Origin: Apostichopus japonicus
Lineage: Eukaryota > Echinodermata > Holothuroidea > Aspidochirotida > Stichopodidae
Length of the DNA stretch: 64,000 nucleotides
Assembly (NCBI RefSeq): GCF_037975245.1
Contig: NC_092571.1
Location: 20,422,917 to 20,486,916 of the forward strand
Reading direction: 5' to 3'
Below, in pieces: positions 43,373 to 54,768 of the stretch (position 1 is the stretch's first letter; every line of letters starts with the position of its first letter). The translations under genes and the position numbers were made by a program. The notes below the pieces were generated by a model. It was given only the letters and a program-made list of their open reading frames with translations. It did no database searches and was not told the origin of the DNA.

Positions 43373-46300
43373 GAAGAAAAAATTGTCTTCCATTCCTAGT
43401 AGTCTTTACTTGTAATCATCTTCAAAGATCGGGTTTGTTCTACTATATGGTTGTAATAAAATCACGCTTTGGAGCTATGTAATGTTACATCTTTCTCTCC
43501 TTTGTTTTGTATTTACCGTATAGTCACTCTCATTCGAAGTTATTGTCTATCATGTTTATGCCTGCCATATTCAAAGTTAATAACCACATGGCGAAAGTTA
43601 AATATTTACCTTATAGTTCCATCCCTTTATCAAAACGACTCGAAGCAATTTATTGCTTAACAATAATTATATGATGGATGACATACAACGCTCTTCGCGT
43701 CGTGAAAAAAAGGAGAAAAATCGAAAATCTTAAGTAGAAGTTATTCTTTTGTTAGGAATTTTTCTCGTTTCTATGGGAATTCTTGAGCGACTCGTCAGGA
43801 CAAAAGCCTCAGGGGCTTGTTAAACGTAAGAACGTATAGGAAGAGATTATAAGTGCACTGTTATTGGATCTTGAAATGCATGCACTTGTACGAAATGCAC
43901 ATCAGCAGAAGATAACTTGTCACTTCAAGACATGATTCATGCTAGGCGTTGTTCCTTTACTAGGCCACATCACTGTGAAATTCTTTGATGTACGGAGTCT
44001 TCCAGGGGCTTGTTGGTACCATTCTTTGACAATATATAAGGTATTACATGATTAACGTACACGTTAAAATCTGAAGGAAAATATCGGGAAAGTTTCTATA
44101 GCGTATCACACGCTCTGACGATTGTAGTGATTTATGTTTAAACTTAAGAAGAAAAAAAACGACTGGATTCTCGCATTAATTATGCGAGAGTGGTGGTGGG
44201 TGGGGTGGGGGGGGGGAGAACATGTTGTACATTCCGGTCCTTGACGTGATGTGGTAATCTCATGAGACTTGGCGCACCATCATAATATTTGGGTCCAACC
44301 CCACCCCTATATAAATCATGTTCGCATAACCTCTCCACCAATGTTATCAATCGAATATTGGGATTTGCAACTGCACACAGATATTTAGAACAAATTTTGA
44401 AAGAATATGGAAAGAACTATGTTTAGACTGGGACCCATGATGTCAGAAAAAACAGGGGCGTTGAGAAGAATGTCGTTCCCCATGGACAAGTATTCACCGG
44501 GCCTTCCTGTTTGAAGTCTCCATGTTTCCTTTGGTATCATTATGAAAATAAGCATGATGCATAGTAATAATGGTACGTCACCTCAAAACCTCTCCCTCAA
44601 GTGAACACTTCATTGACATGATATCGAATACACTAATACAAACATAGGAAGCCGTTTGTAAATATGACTAATATATTTAATGTATGATATGGATATTCCT
44701 TGTATTGGTTATCGGCACTTGTGAGATAAATATCTCAGTATCGCAGTTCCGAGTAAACAAACCGATAAATTCGCCGAGTACATTGTAAGTAGGTTCCCAA
44801 ACTTTAAAGGGATTGCACAACGTGAAGCACACAACAATTCTTCATTGCTTGCTTCATTTCTATATCAGAGGGCTCTCCAATTCAGTGAACATAGGTTGAT
44901 CATGCGCAATGCTCAGTTTGTATCCCCATGACAACCATCTACGTGATCCTGAGTCGCGTGTTCAAGTTCGCATGTAACTGTATAAGCTCTATACAACTAA
45001 GTTACAGTGTTATAGTGATGAGTTGCCAGTCGCTATGGCCCTGTACTGTTGGGTTGACATTATATACGTGAGGATCTGATCTGGTGAACCGGTACAATCA
45101 CAAACAAGCATTGTTCACGTGAACGAACCGTGACGCGTACACTGGAAACTAACGAGGAGTGGTTTTCTCACGTTACGAACGATAGGCCTACACTTCACTG
45201 AATTCCGTCAAACTTTCAAAGACGAAGGGATTAATTCCGATTTCTCTTTGCACATGCGCACTCGAAATTATGACACTGCTTATCAATGAGACCGATTACT
45301 TTTCAAACTACCTAAAAAGAGTTGCAAGTTATTGAAATGGAATTGATGTGACCAATATAGAATATCAAGCATGTTCGGGCTAACTCAATGATTCCGTAAT
45401 AACCTACTGTCGTTATGATTTATCCAAAGATCCCATACGCACGTGTATTTAATTTTAGCTTTGTTTTCTCTAAACTTTCCAAGAAAACCGGGAGGCAAGT
45501 TTCCGCCTATATGAATATGCATATTAAGTCCTCCTGTTTAAGTGTATTTTGCTTGGGAGATAACCACATGAGAAGGTCAGTGTAGCAAAAGATAAGTTTA
45601 GAAGGTCAAAAAACAAAAAATTGTTGATATCTAACACAACTTGATCATTGTAACGTACTTGACATAAGTCCCCTTACAAGAATGGGAAATGCAATAGCAC
45701 ATGTGCACGAGCGGCAGGGTAAACTATGAATGCAGAAACAAGGGAAGTTACCCAGACTTCATTACTCATACATCATGTGACTAGCATGTCTTTCTCGACA
45801 AAATGTGTTTGTTTCAGGTCAGTCTTCAATGTATAACAGGTTGAAGTTCATCTTTCATAACGATATTTGTCATATAGTCAATATTTACGTTTGCCTTGAC
45901 TTTTTCTAAAACAAACATTGAGTTAATGCTACCACACAGTTACTGTTTAAACATTACCAGGTGAAGTTGTGATCATTATAAGTGGCATCAAAATATAACC
46001 CTAGCTTCCTGTATTCATAGAAATTTGTACCAGCATACTCGACAATAATACCGTTTCCATGGTTTCCGCGAACAGGCTCACGATGGTATTATAGGCTACC
46101 GTATAGTTATTCCTCTGTACAGGTTTGTCATTCTTTAAACGTATTTCACCCAGACTCGATCTGCTGTTGTCGCCAATGACAGCCAGCTGTTGCTTGTGTA
46201 GCCATTGTTCGTGGTCTTTTTGTTTACAATATTTCCTATTCAAGTATATCCGTATTACGTTTCCCTATATACCACTGGCTCGTTGAGCTAAACTTACTCT

Positions 46301-46424
46301 TTTAATTACGGGAAGTACTAGGCAGCGAAAACATGTGAACTGTTTATGAGCAAGACAATAAATTATCCTTCTTCAAAAGAGCGACTACTGATTTTGGAGT
46401 GGATTTTTCTCCCATTTTCTCTAG
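43373..46424. other. Intergenic, no gene seen
   Basis: Hairpin CTCGCATTAATTATGCGAG at 44170-44188 followed by a G-run (44207-44216). A minus-strand frame at 46001-46243 (80 codons) has no recognisable domain. Confidence 0.4.
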
Positions 46425-46519
46425 GAATGTATACGACGGAATATTTACTTCAACAATTTTAACGCGCACATGCAATAAAATATCACAAAAACAGGATTTA
46501 GCGAAAGCAGTGAGCAAAG
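46425..46519 (+). other. Candidate exon A (weak)
   Basis: A 95-nt segment bounded by TTTTCTCTAG and AAAG-GTAAGA. It is open in the frame NVYDGIFTSTILTRTCNKIS and ends in phase 1, compatible with the candidate at 49682. Not similar to anything I know. Confidence 0.15.
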
Positions 46520-47087
46520 GTAAGAAATATATGTGCCATTCGTATAATGTAATATATATATATAAATGTTTCTATAACAAAATTACGTAGGCCTACACTC
46601 TGTAAGATATTTAAGTGTAAAAGACTGCATGTACATTATACTTTATGCATTTAACTTATTTTGGGTGAAATATTAAACATGACGCCAAAATTGAAAGATT
46701 TTTGAATTTGTGCAGGATGTGTGAGCAAAGATTAAGCTGTAACTTTAGGATGAAATCAAATACTATACGGTAGTTCCCATTTGACATTAATGTTGTAGTG
46801 AGGTAGTGTTATAGCTTGTATAGTATGTGTCGACGTTATGATCTGGCGGTGAGCGAGTCGCCAGCGCTTTCATGTACTTTGGGAAATTGACGTTTCAATC
46901 AAGAAAAGAATGTTTTAAGTGCATAGTAACGCTCAATAGTAGAGCGTAACTAAGGAACAGTAAGTAATGCTGCCAACACGTGCTGATAGGACACTATACA
47001 ATATCTAGTCGAAAGAAAAAGTTCATTGCGTCACATGACATAGGCCTACCTCCTACACCCCTGGTGTCCCTCGTGTCCATTTATTAA

Positions 47088-47448
47088 AGGCATTGAAGAC
47101 TCGCCCCCAAACCGCGTGCGGCCATCTGAAAAAGTTAACTTTCTGTTGCTTGCAAGTGACGTTTTGTTCGTGTCGCTACAAAATGCAGACAGTAATGAAA
47201 CGTGATACCTTGTTATCTTTAGCTGGACCTGAGATGTCTATCGCTGTACTCGTTATACACTGTGTCGTGGGTATTGACCGCAGCTGTTTGTACTGACTGT
47301 ACACTAGTGTCTAATTACAGACGGTGGCAAGCTGTGTGTGTATTTTCTGGGATCGATGGTGGTGTCTAAAACTTCTGTTACACCTCATTCGAAACTAGGT
47401 CAGATTACCGGCATTAGACGTTTCTTTTTGCGCGAGTCTTCACATCCT
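47088..47448. mobile_element. TTAA-type MITE, copy 2
   Basis: This 361-bp copy is flanked by exact TTAA (47084-47087, 47449-47452), with ends AGGCATTGAAGACTCGC and GCGAGTCTTCACATCCT. It is closely similar over its full length to 14137-14500 in the same orientation, which defines the element boundaries. Confidence 0.9.
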
Positions 47449-47452
47449 TTAA

Positions 47453-48391
47453 GTAGCGAAGGAGCAGGTGAAGACCACCAGTTATAGTCAGAGGATAAAA
47501 TCATAGGTTTTTTTACCTAATTTTTTTAATTAAGAGAATAATTGGAAATTTCCATTAGTAATGCCACCCCAAACGATATGCTATATAGTCGAATAATGGT
47601 CACTCATTTTTCAAACTCGAAAAAGCTTTTCACTTGCTGCCGCTTCCTCAAAGAAATTGACTGAGATATTTAATTGAGTAAACTAAGTGATCCCGTAATA
47701 ATAATAATTGTGGTCATTACATTTAGGAAAGTGGGTCGCTGCATTCGATTTTTTTTTCTTTTTTTTTGTGTGTGTGTGGCAATTTTAGCATTTGAAATCT
47801 TAAGAAACGATCAAACGTATATTTAGATTTATAGAGTTAAATGAACAACGTAAAACTGACTGAGAAATAAAAAATAATAATAAGTAGGAAAAAATACTGA
47901 AAAGAGCAAAGAAATTGGAAAATCAAACTACAGTTTCATTAAATAGGCTATATTAGAGTTATATAGGACATGAAATTTCGATATATGCAAGATCTTCTTC
48001 AGATCTCTCTGAGCGATGACCAGAATTAGACTAACCAAAAAATAATGGCAGTGAAATGAAAGGAAACATGCAGGATACGCAGGACAAGAGATTGGCTAAA
48101 TCTTGGATGCAGTACTGATGTAATGTAACTACGTATATACTAATAATTGATAATTTGATATATCTGGGAGATTCCGTTGTTGTCCATTATAACCTTCCGT
48201 CACACTGGCCTTTGAGAAGTTTTACATTAAATGCATGATATTATATAAGAGGCAAGGAGCTAGTGACAGACGATTCCACCCAAGTTTGACCCCTTAACGT
48301 TATACTTAGACCATTCTTAGTCATTGACCAAACGTTGTTCAGTTGCTGCACTCCAGAGGTTGCATCTGGAAAAGGAAAAGAAAGAAAAAAA
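47453..48391. other. Intergenic, no gene seen
   Basis: AT-rich with T-runs near 47750-47767. No gene recognised. Confidence 0.4.
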
Positions 48392-48900
48392 CAGATGAAA
48401 GATCAGCATTGAAAGCGATTGAAAAGTCCCCCCTACCCTTTACCTCCCTCTCCAGCCGTCTGAATTCACTCCATCTGACCCACGGGATCAAATTTTGCCA
48501 TAACATATATAGCAGACCAATTTAAAGCAAAAAACATATAAAAAAAAACTGATGAAAGATCAGCCTGGAAAGCGATTGAAAAGTCTCCCCCCCCCTTACC
48601 TCCCTCTCCAGCCGACTGAATTAACCCCATCTGACCCACGGGATCAAACTTTGCCATAACATAGTATAGCAGACCAATTTAAATCAAAAACACAAAAACC
48701 CCTGATGAAAGATCAGCCTGGAGAGCGGTTGAAAAGCCCCCCCCCCCCGCCGTTCCTCCCTCTCCAGCCGACTGAATTCACCCCATCTGACCCACGGGAT
48801 CAAACTTTGCCATAACATAGTATAGCAGACCAATTTAAAGCAATAAACATTTAAAAAACTGATGAAAGATCAGCCTGGAAAGCGGTTGTCAGCCTCCCCA
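48392..48900. repeat. Tandem repeat, 153-157 bp period, ~3.3 copies
   Basis: Each unit runs GATGAAAGATCAGCCTGG ... C-run ... CTCTCCAGCCGACTGAATT ... GACCCACGGGATCAAACT ... GCAGACCAATTTAAA. Unit starts are near 48392, 48549, 48702 and 48859 (the last partial). Confidence 0.9.
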
Positions 48901-51900
48901 TGCACACTATTTTATACCCCCTCCCCCACCCCTCCCTCACCCCCTGTTTCAGGTTATTCAGGTTATATTAAATGCCCTTTTCCTTTATATAAATATCAGT
49001 CAACTTTTCTGAATATTGACGAGGCTTTCTTAGGAAATGTTTAATGTCAAATTTCCAGACCATATGTATTGACCGTGCAGATGACGGGAGATTGGAAAAC
49101 AAAATTCGTCTATAATAATTTCCCGTTTTCACTTTTATTGAAAACATCATATTTAATCTGGTCCCGGTTATCTCTTATCAATAGAAACAACTTCCTGTAG
49201 ATGAGCTTACTTATGAGTTAAGAGTTCATATTAAGTTACATCTATAAGGCTGACACAATTATATAAAGATATTTTTTCATATAAAGATATTTTAAAGTTC
49301 TTTCAAATTAATTTAATTAACTGTATATTATTTTGAATGCTACGGCCTATAATGCTGAATAACCAGGCCTGACGAGAGGGGGGGTAGGGAGGATAACAAC
49401 CCCGAGACCCGGGGTAAGTAAATTAGAGGGCCTTGGAAAATATGGGATAAGGAATCATGTACTCGTTTTCAGGCGTAGTACAAAATCTGAAACCCCGGTT
49501 ATATAATTGTCTCCATAGCCCGTCCTGGCTTCAGTTAGAATGTCTCTGTGTATAATATATATATGGGTACACGTATATAGTCATTGCAAAGCACTGTTTG
49601 GTTTGTTTCCAGCGATGATGGTTTTATCGCGTCATCTTGATGCGCGTGTTATAGGCTATTAAGTGTTTGTGTTTCCTGCAGGAATTTGTTTAGAAATAAC
49701 ATTTCGGCATTTCCCCAAGATGTACAAAAGAATTCGTCTCTCTCTGCCTGTACAGCAACTGGGCTTAAATCTTCAGGTAAAAAAAAATAAAGTAGATAAT
49801 TTCTTTTTTAATACGAGGGAAGTAGGAGCAAATACATGCAATATGTACTAAACTATACGAAAATTGCGAATTTCAATGAAATTGTGTTCAAAAAGGTAAA
49901 ATATTTTGATATGCATATTGTTTATACACACATTGAAAAACTAGATATAAAGGAATTAGGGAGGGGCAAAATATATTCGAAATTGAGTAAAGATTGCCAG
50001 TTCAAAGGATTATCTGCACCATACGAGAATGTCCCGCCCCCCCCCCCCCCCGTGATGTGTTTTAAAATCGACCTTCAAGAAAATATGCGAAGAATTCCTT
50101 TCTCCTGATTCATGTAAGGATGCATGTTGCATATACTTGTTTGCTGTTCATCACTTTAGCACAATACCACTTTTTAATTTATATTTAAAAAAAAGCATCT
50201 ACTTACTTACGTATCAAATAGACATACACTGTACAAGACTTAGCCCGGAAATCTGTTCTTTTCCCGCGTTAATTATTAGAAATACTATCCGTCCAAGAAG
50301 GCAATGACCGCGTTTTAAAAACACCAGAGGCGATGCTCCGTGCATAAATTTATCAGCAAATTATACCACCAATTAGAAGTGGTATTCAGAAGCATATGAG
50401 TGATGCAGGGGCACTCTTGGGAACTCCGATCGATTTTGCTCCCTACGATTCAGTAGCATTGAATTATATAGAAATCTAGATATTCCTCTGTCGTTGCTAT
50501 GCATGTGCACTTGTCAGTCAAGTCACGTGATTAATATAACGCCTAACGTACATATGGTTGTATTGTATATGTATATAAGTGGAAAGTACCGTCATTCACG
50601 AGAGATGTTTATAACCTGAGGGTGGTTTTCAAAGGAAAACTCGGGAAAATGGACAAATGCTGCATGCAGATTGATTTTGGTTTGCCAGATTTTTACCGTT
50701 GCTATGGACTGATTATCACGTGACTAAATGCCTGAACGGATAACACGTAAATGCAACTATATTGGCATAACCTTGAAGTTGCACGGATACTATGAGAATA
50801 GCTTAGGCCTATATATGTGTTCACAATTGTGTGTGAAGCGGAAGTGAGGTTTATGAATTCCCCCTTACCCTCCCCCAAAATTGAAAATGATACGATTTTG
50901 TATTCAAACCTATTCTTTACAGCTACAGATTTGTACATAGGCCTACCTATTTATAACATTCTGTAACTGTATGGCAGGTGTTATGCCGCGAAATCATTTT
51001 TTATAAAGCTCATTTGTTTTCACTTCTGTATATTAAAGGGAACAACTTGACCGACTGTTACGCTAAATCCATCGTTGCCACGGTGACAAATAATTATCAC
51101 GTGACACTTGTAAAAGCATCATACTAAATGTTATAACGTTTTCGACAAGAACTTTGAAATATTGGAACAAAAGGCTGAATGGAAACTGCACGACTGTGAG
51201 TACTGCAATTCCAGTCGTTCTCTAAAAATGTATTCATATGTTTAGTGCAATTACTAAATACATACACATAATACAGTTTACACGTGTTTTATTACCTCAA
51301 ATACCACAATATTGCGATATGTCCAACTATTGTGACATATTTCGTCGCCATGCAGTTACGACCTATACTCAGGGTAAACCCTTATAGAATGTTCTTGTTT
51401 TTGCGTTGAATATGCATATTATAATTCAATAAAATTAACGCTCTTTGTTTATAGCTTGAAAATGTTTTTAAAAAACGTCATTTAGAGATACAGCCTGTAT
51501 TTAAATTTGAGTTGGTTTCGCTTGCATATGATTAACATAAATTTAGTGTCCGACCGTGTGATCTGTTGAATGAACCTAATTCATTAATAAGCTATGTGAA
51601 ACTGTATGAAATACACTCGTATTTGGCCCAACCATGGTTAAACCACAAATTTCAGCAAAGTTACTTCAAACTACGTACTGACGCCATCTTAAACTAAAAT
51701 ATTTAATTTCTTGCAATTTTGTTTTAACTCGGCCTGAATCTTTTTTATAATTTTAACCATTTCATTTATCTTTTACGGGTGATCGTATATATCTTTACTT
51801 AGATTCAAGTATCGCCTCCATTCTTCCTTCAATGTTGCTTAATCCGTCCTGACCGAATTTTTTCCCCATCGAATCATTATTTACATTATATCAATTTCTT

Positions 51901-53673
51901 GGAACAATATCGAAGAAGATGGATTTCCATACCGCCGTAATTACTTCATACAGACGTAGACATTTTTAAACGTCCCGTATTTACTTTGTATGTTGCATTT
52001 AGCCTGTATACTGTAGTTGAAAGTCCCCTGTATATTTTGTTCGAAAAAGGAAGAATTAGGGTTCTCTTTCAAATCAAAATCTTAAGTTTTGTTCTGGTTT
52101 TCTGTTCACTACGCATAATTAACGATCAACAAAAATATATCGTACAGAAAAGAAGTTGGTTTAAGATAACAATTTTTTAAAGGCGTTTTTCGAAACCACT
52201 CCGACAGTTACCATGTATGCACTGAAGATGTGTTTGTATCGTTCGATAGCTATATTTTTTTTTTGATTGCTGATTAATTTCCAATATTTTCTCTGTTCCC
52301 AAGTTTTTTTTCCCATCTCTTTTAATGACTCATTGACATACATAGTATTACAATACAACTCTATCATTGCCTAACAATTTATTATTTTCTTATCTTTAGT
52401 TTTTATAGTACATATCAATATCAATACAGTGCAACCGCAGAGACGAAACGTATAATAATACTACTCAAATATAACGATCGCGACTTGCACAACGTTGAAC
52501 GTTGAGAAGCAAAACATTACGAAGAAGAAATACTATACAGGAAACCAAACAAGCAATGAGACCCAACCAATGAGTTAGCGCTCTGTACCAAATTTACTGT
52601 TTCATATCTGATAGAAAGGAGCAGCTTTAATCATTAATTCATTGAATAGATAGATAGACTATTATGTGACTCAACTTAATTACCGATCCATTATCCAACA
52701 TTTATTTTACTCCTTAAACCAAAAAAGTTCGTGTCTATCTGAGCTGAGAGTTTGCAAGAAACTATAAGATTGAATATCTCGTCTTTTTTTTTCCAGGAGG
52801 ATCATTACTCTAAATGAAATCAGTATTTTATGCGTACTGACCAAGATCACGTGATTAATCACTTCGTGTGACATGTACGACATTTAATATCTCGACGAGG
52901 GAATGTCACCTTTTTTGGTAGTTTTTCGGCAGGGAATTTCCAAAGAAATATGATTTGTTTTTGTGGTTCAATTTGCTACAGGTTGTTGGTACTATCGTGA
53001 TTATCGTACTGCTAGATAAAGTACCAGACACATATCAAAATCTAACATGGGAGATGAAAATTTGCATAAACTTCAAAGGGCTGCAATTAAGGAAAGAAAA
53101 CCTACATAACATTACATGTTTGGGAAACAAATTGTCCTTTATACATGCACACGACACAAATTTAAGATGGTGGAGGGGGAGGGGAGGGGAGGGAGGTAGG
53201 GAGGAGAGGTAGAAGTCAGTACGACTATTGTATTGTGGTGTTGAAATTGTCAATGGCTGCGTCATTGCTGTGCAATATAGGCTATATGAGTACAACTACA
53301 TCATGAGTACAACTACAATTCCCCTTTGTTATGAGTACACGGTACTATAAGCGTGACTATATAGGAGTACATCGTCTTGTTCTGGTATATATATCTATAT
53401 TTAGATTTACAAAGTACCCCGAGTACAATGCGAGTACAAATCTACTGGAGTGAGTAACGTACGATTACAAGTACATATTCTAACCCGTACGCGTACGGAC
53501 TCATTACTGAATATCCATGAGTTGTTAAACATCGACATAAAAATAACACATCGATGCAAATGCAACTATAAATGATACCATAAACGGAGTACTCCTTTAA
53601 GAAATATCACCCAAGAGAGAGGTTGGGCCGCACGACTACCGAATAACTGGATCCATGCAGTCCCCGTACATAT
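48901..53673. other. Mostly featureless, two weak exon candidates
   Basis: Candidate exon B, 49682-49776: acceptor TTTCCTGCAG, donor TTCAG-GTAAAA, frame ICLEITFRHFPKMYKRIRLS. Candidate exon C starts at 52982 after TTTGCTACAG; its frame begins VVGTIVIIVLLDKVPDTYQN, with a membrane-like stretch, and stops at 53212. A to B to C are phase-compatible, but the product is unrecognised and C ends in low-complexity Gly/Arg. GAGTAC-rich short repeats occur at 53285-53490. Otherwise nothing seen. Confidence 0.25.
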
Positions 53674-53677
53674 ATAC

Positions 53678-54710
53678 TGTTACGGGAAAACAACCTAATT
53701 TTCTCGTGTGTACGTATTTTCTATTTACCGTTATAAAATGTTTCTTACGTAACGTTTCAGCTAGGAGGTCTCTAGTTTGTGTAACTTGAGTATCAGTTTA
53801 TTGCTGGCTGCGGAAGTTGGTTCTTGCTGCCGGGGCTTTATGTAAACAGTCCGGTGGACAAGGCCTCCTTTGTTCTTAGTATACGGGTAATTATTAGGGG
53901 TGCATAGACAGTGGGGCGGGGTTAGTTCATATTCGTATAGTATTGTAGAGACCGTTGACCGGCTGTCATTGGGCTATGGCGCTTGTCAATCTCACTGGCT
54001 TTTTCATAATTGGTTAATTAAATCGTGTATAGGGTTCTATACAGTTACGGGGGTATTTATAATGTCGTGCAAGGAGCGTTTTTAGACATTAAGTTGCGAT
54101 ATATTCAGTGTAATTTGCTAGGCAGAATCTATGCCGAATTTGTATGTTGTTTTAGGGACTTAGATTATTTTTGGCTTGTGCAGAGGGTCAAGTTATGCAC
54201 TCAGCAGTTGCGCTGCGTAACTGCTTGTGCCTGCATGCATTCTGCAGCTGCGCTGCGTAACTGCTTGTGCCTGCGCAAGGTCGTCGCAGCGTAGGGTTCG
54301 CGGGCTGACGAACTTCATCGTTAGCTGCGCTGCGTTGTCCTTACGCTGCGTCGCCCTTGACGCAGTACCTATAGATTAGCTGCGTTGTGCCTGCGCTGCG
54401 TTGTCTTTGACGCAGCGCCTATAGTTAGCTGCGCTGCTAGGCAGCTTACATATTAGGGCTAGTTCCTGTATGACGCCCTTGTTATTGTGTTTAGGTTTTA
54501 TTGTTCTACTTTCTGTATATATTATTTGTTTATTATGCTTTACGAAAGATGTACGGCAGGTACATTGTTTACCTAATTATACTTTTTAAACTCTTAATGC
54601 ACTGTTAGTGTACTTCTTTTCAACGGTGTCCTCGAGTCTCTTTCTACAACCCCCTTCCTCAATTGCCAACTGGGTACTTCACCATACACACCGAAGCGGA
54701 AAGCGTTACA
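53678..54710 (+). repeat. 5' LTR
   Basis: 1033 bp, TG...CA ends. TATAAAA at 53732-53738 is a possible promoter element. The block 54200-54445 is rich in GCTGCG/CGCAGC words, including two copies of GCGCTGCGTAACTGCTTGTG. No canonical AATAAA was noticed. Confidence 0.97.
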
Positions 54711-54711
54711 T

Positions 54712-54729
54712 TGGTGGCAGCGATGGGAT
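54712..54729 (+). promoter_or_regulatory. Primer binding site, tRNA-Leu type
   Basis: TGGTGGCAGCGATGGGAT starts one base after the 5' LTR. It is complementary to the 3' end of animal tRNA-Leu of the AAG/TAG type (...ATCCCACCGCTGCCACCA) with one mismatch. Confidence 0.8.
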
Positions 54730-54752
54730 GACTTGGTGCCTTTCCGGTCGTA

Positions 54753-54758
54753 TGGTGA
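54753..54758 (+). promoter_or_regulatory. Possible leader splice donor
   Basis: GTGAGT directly follows TCGTATG, 11 bp before the gag ATG. It matches the consensus donor and would allow a spliced subgenomic RNA for the third ORF. No convincing acceptor was pinned down. Confidence 0.35.
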
Positions 54759-54768
54759 GTAGACAACG

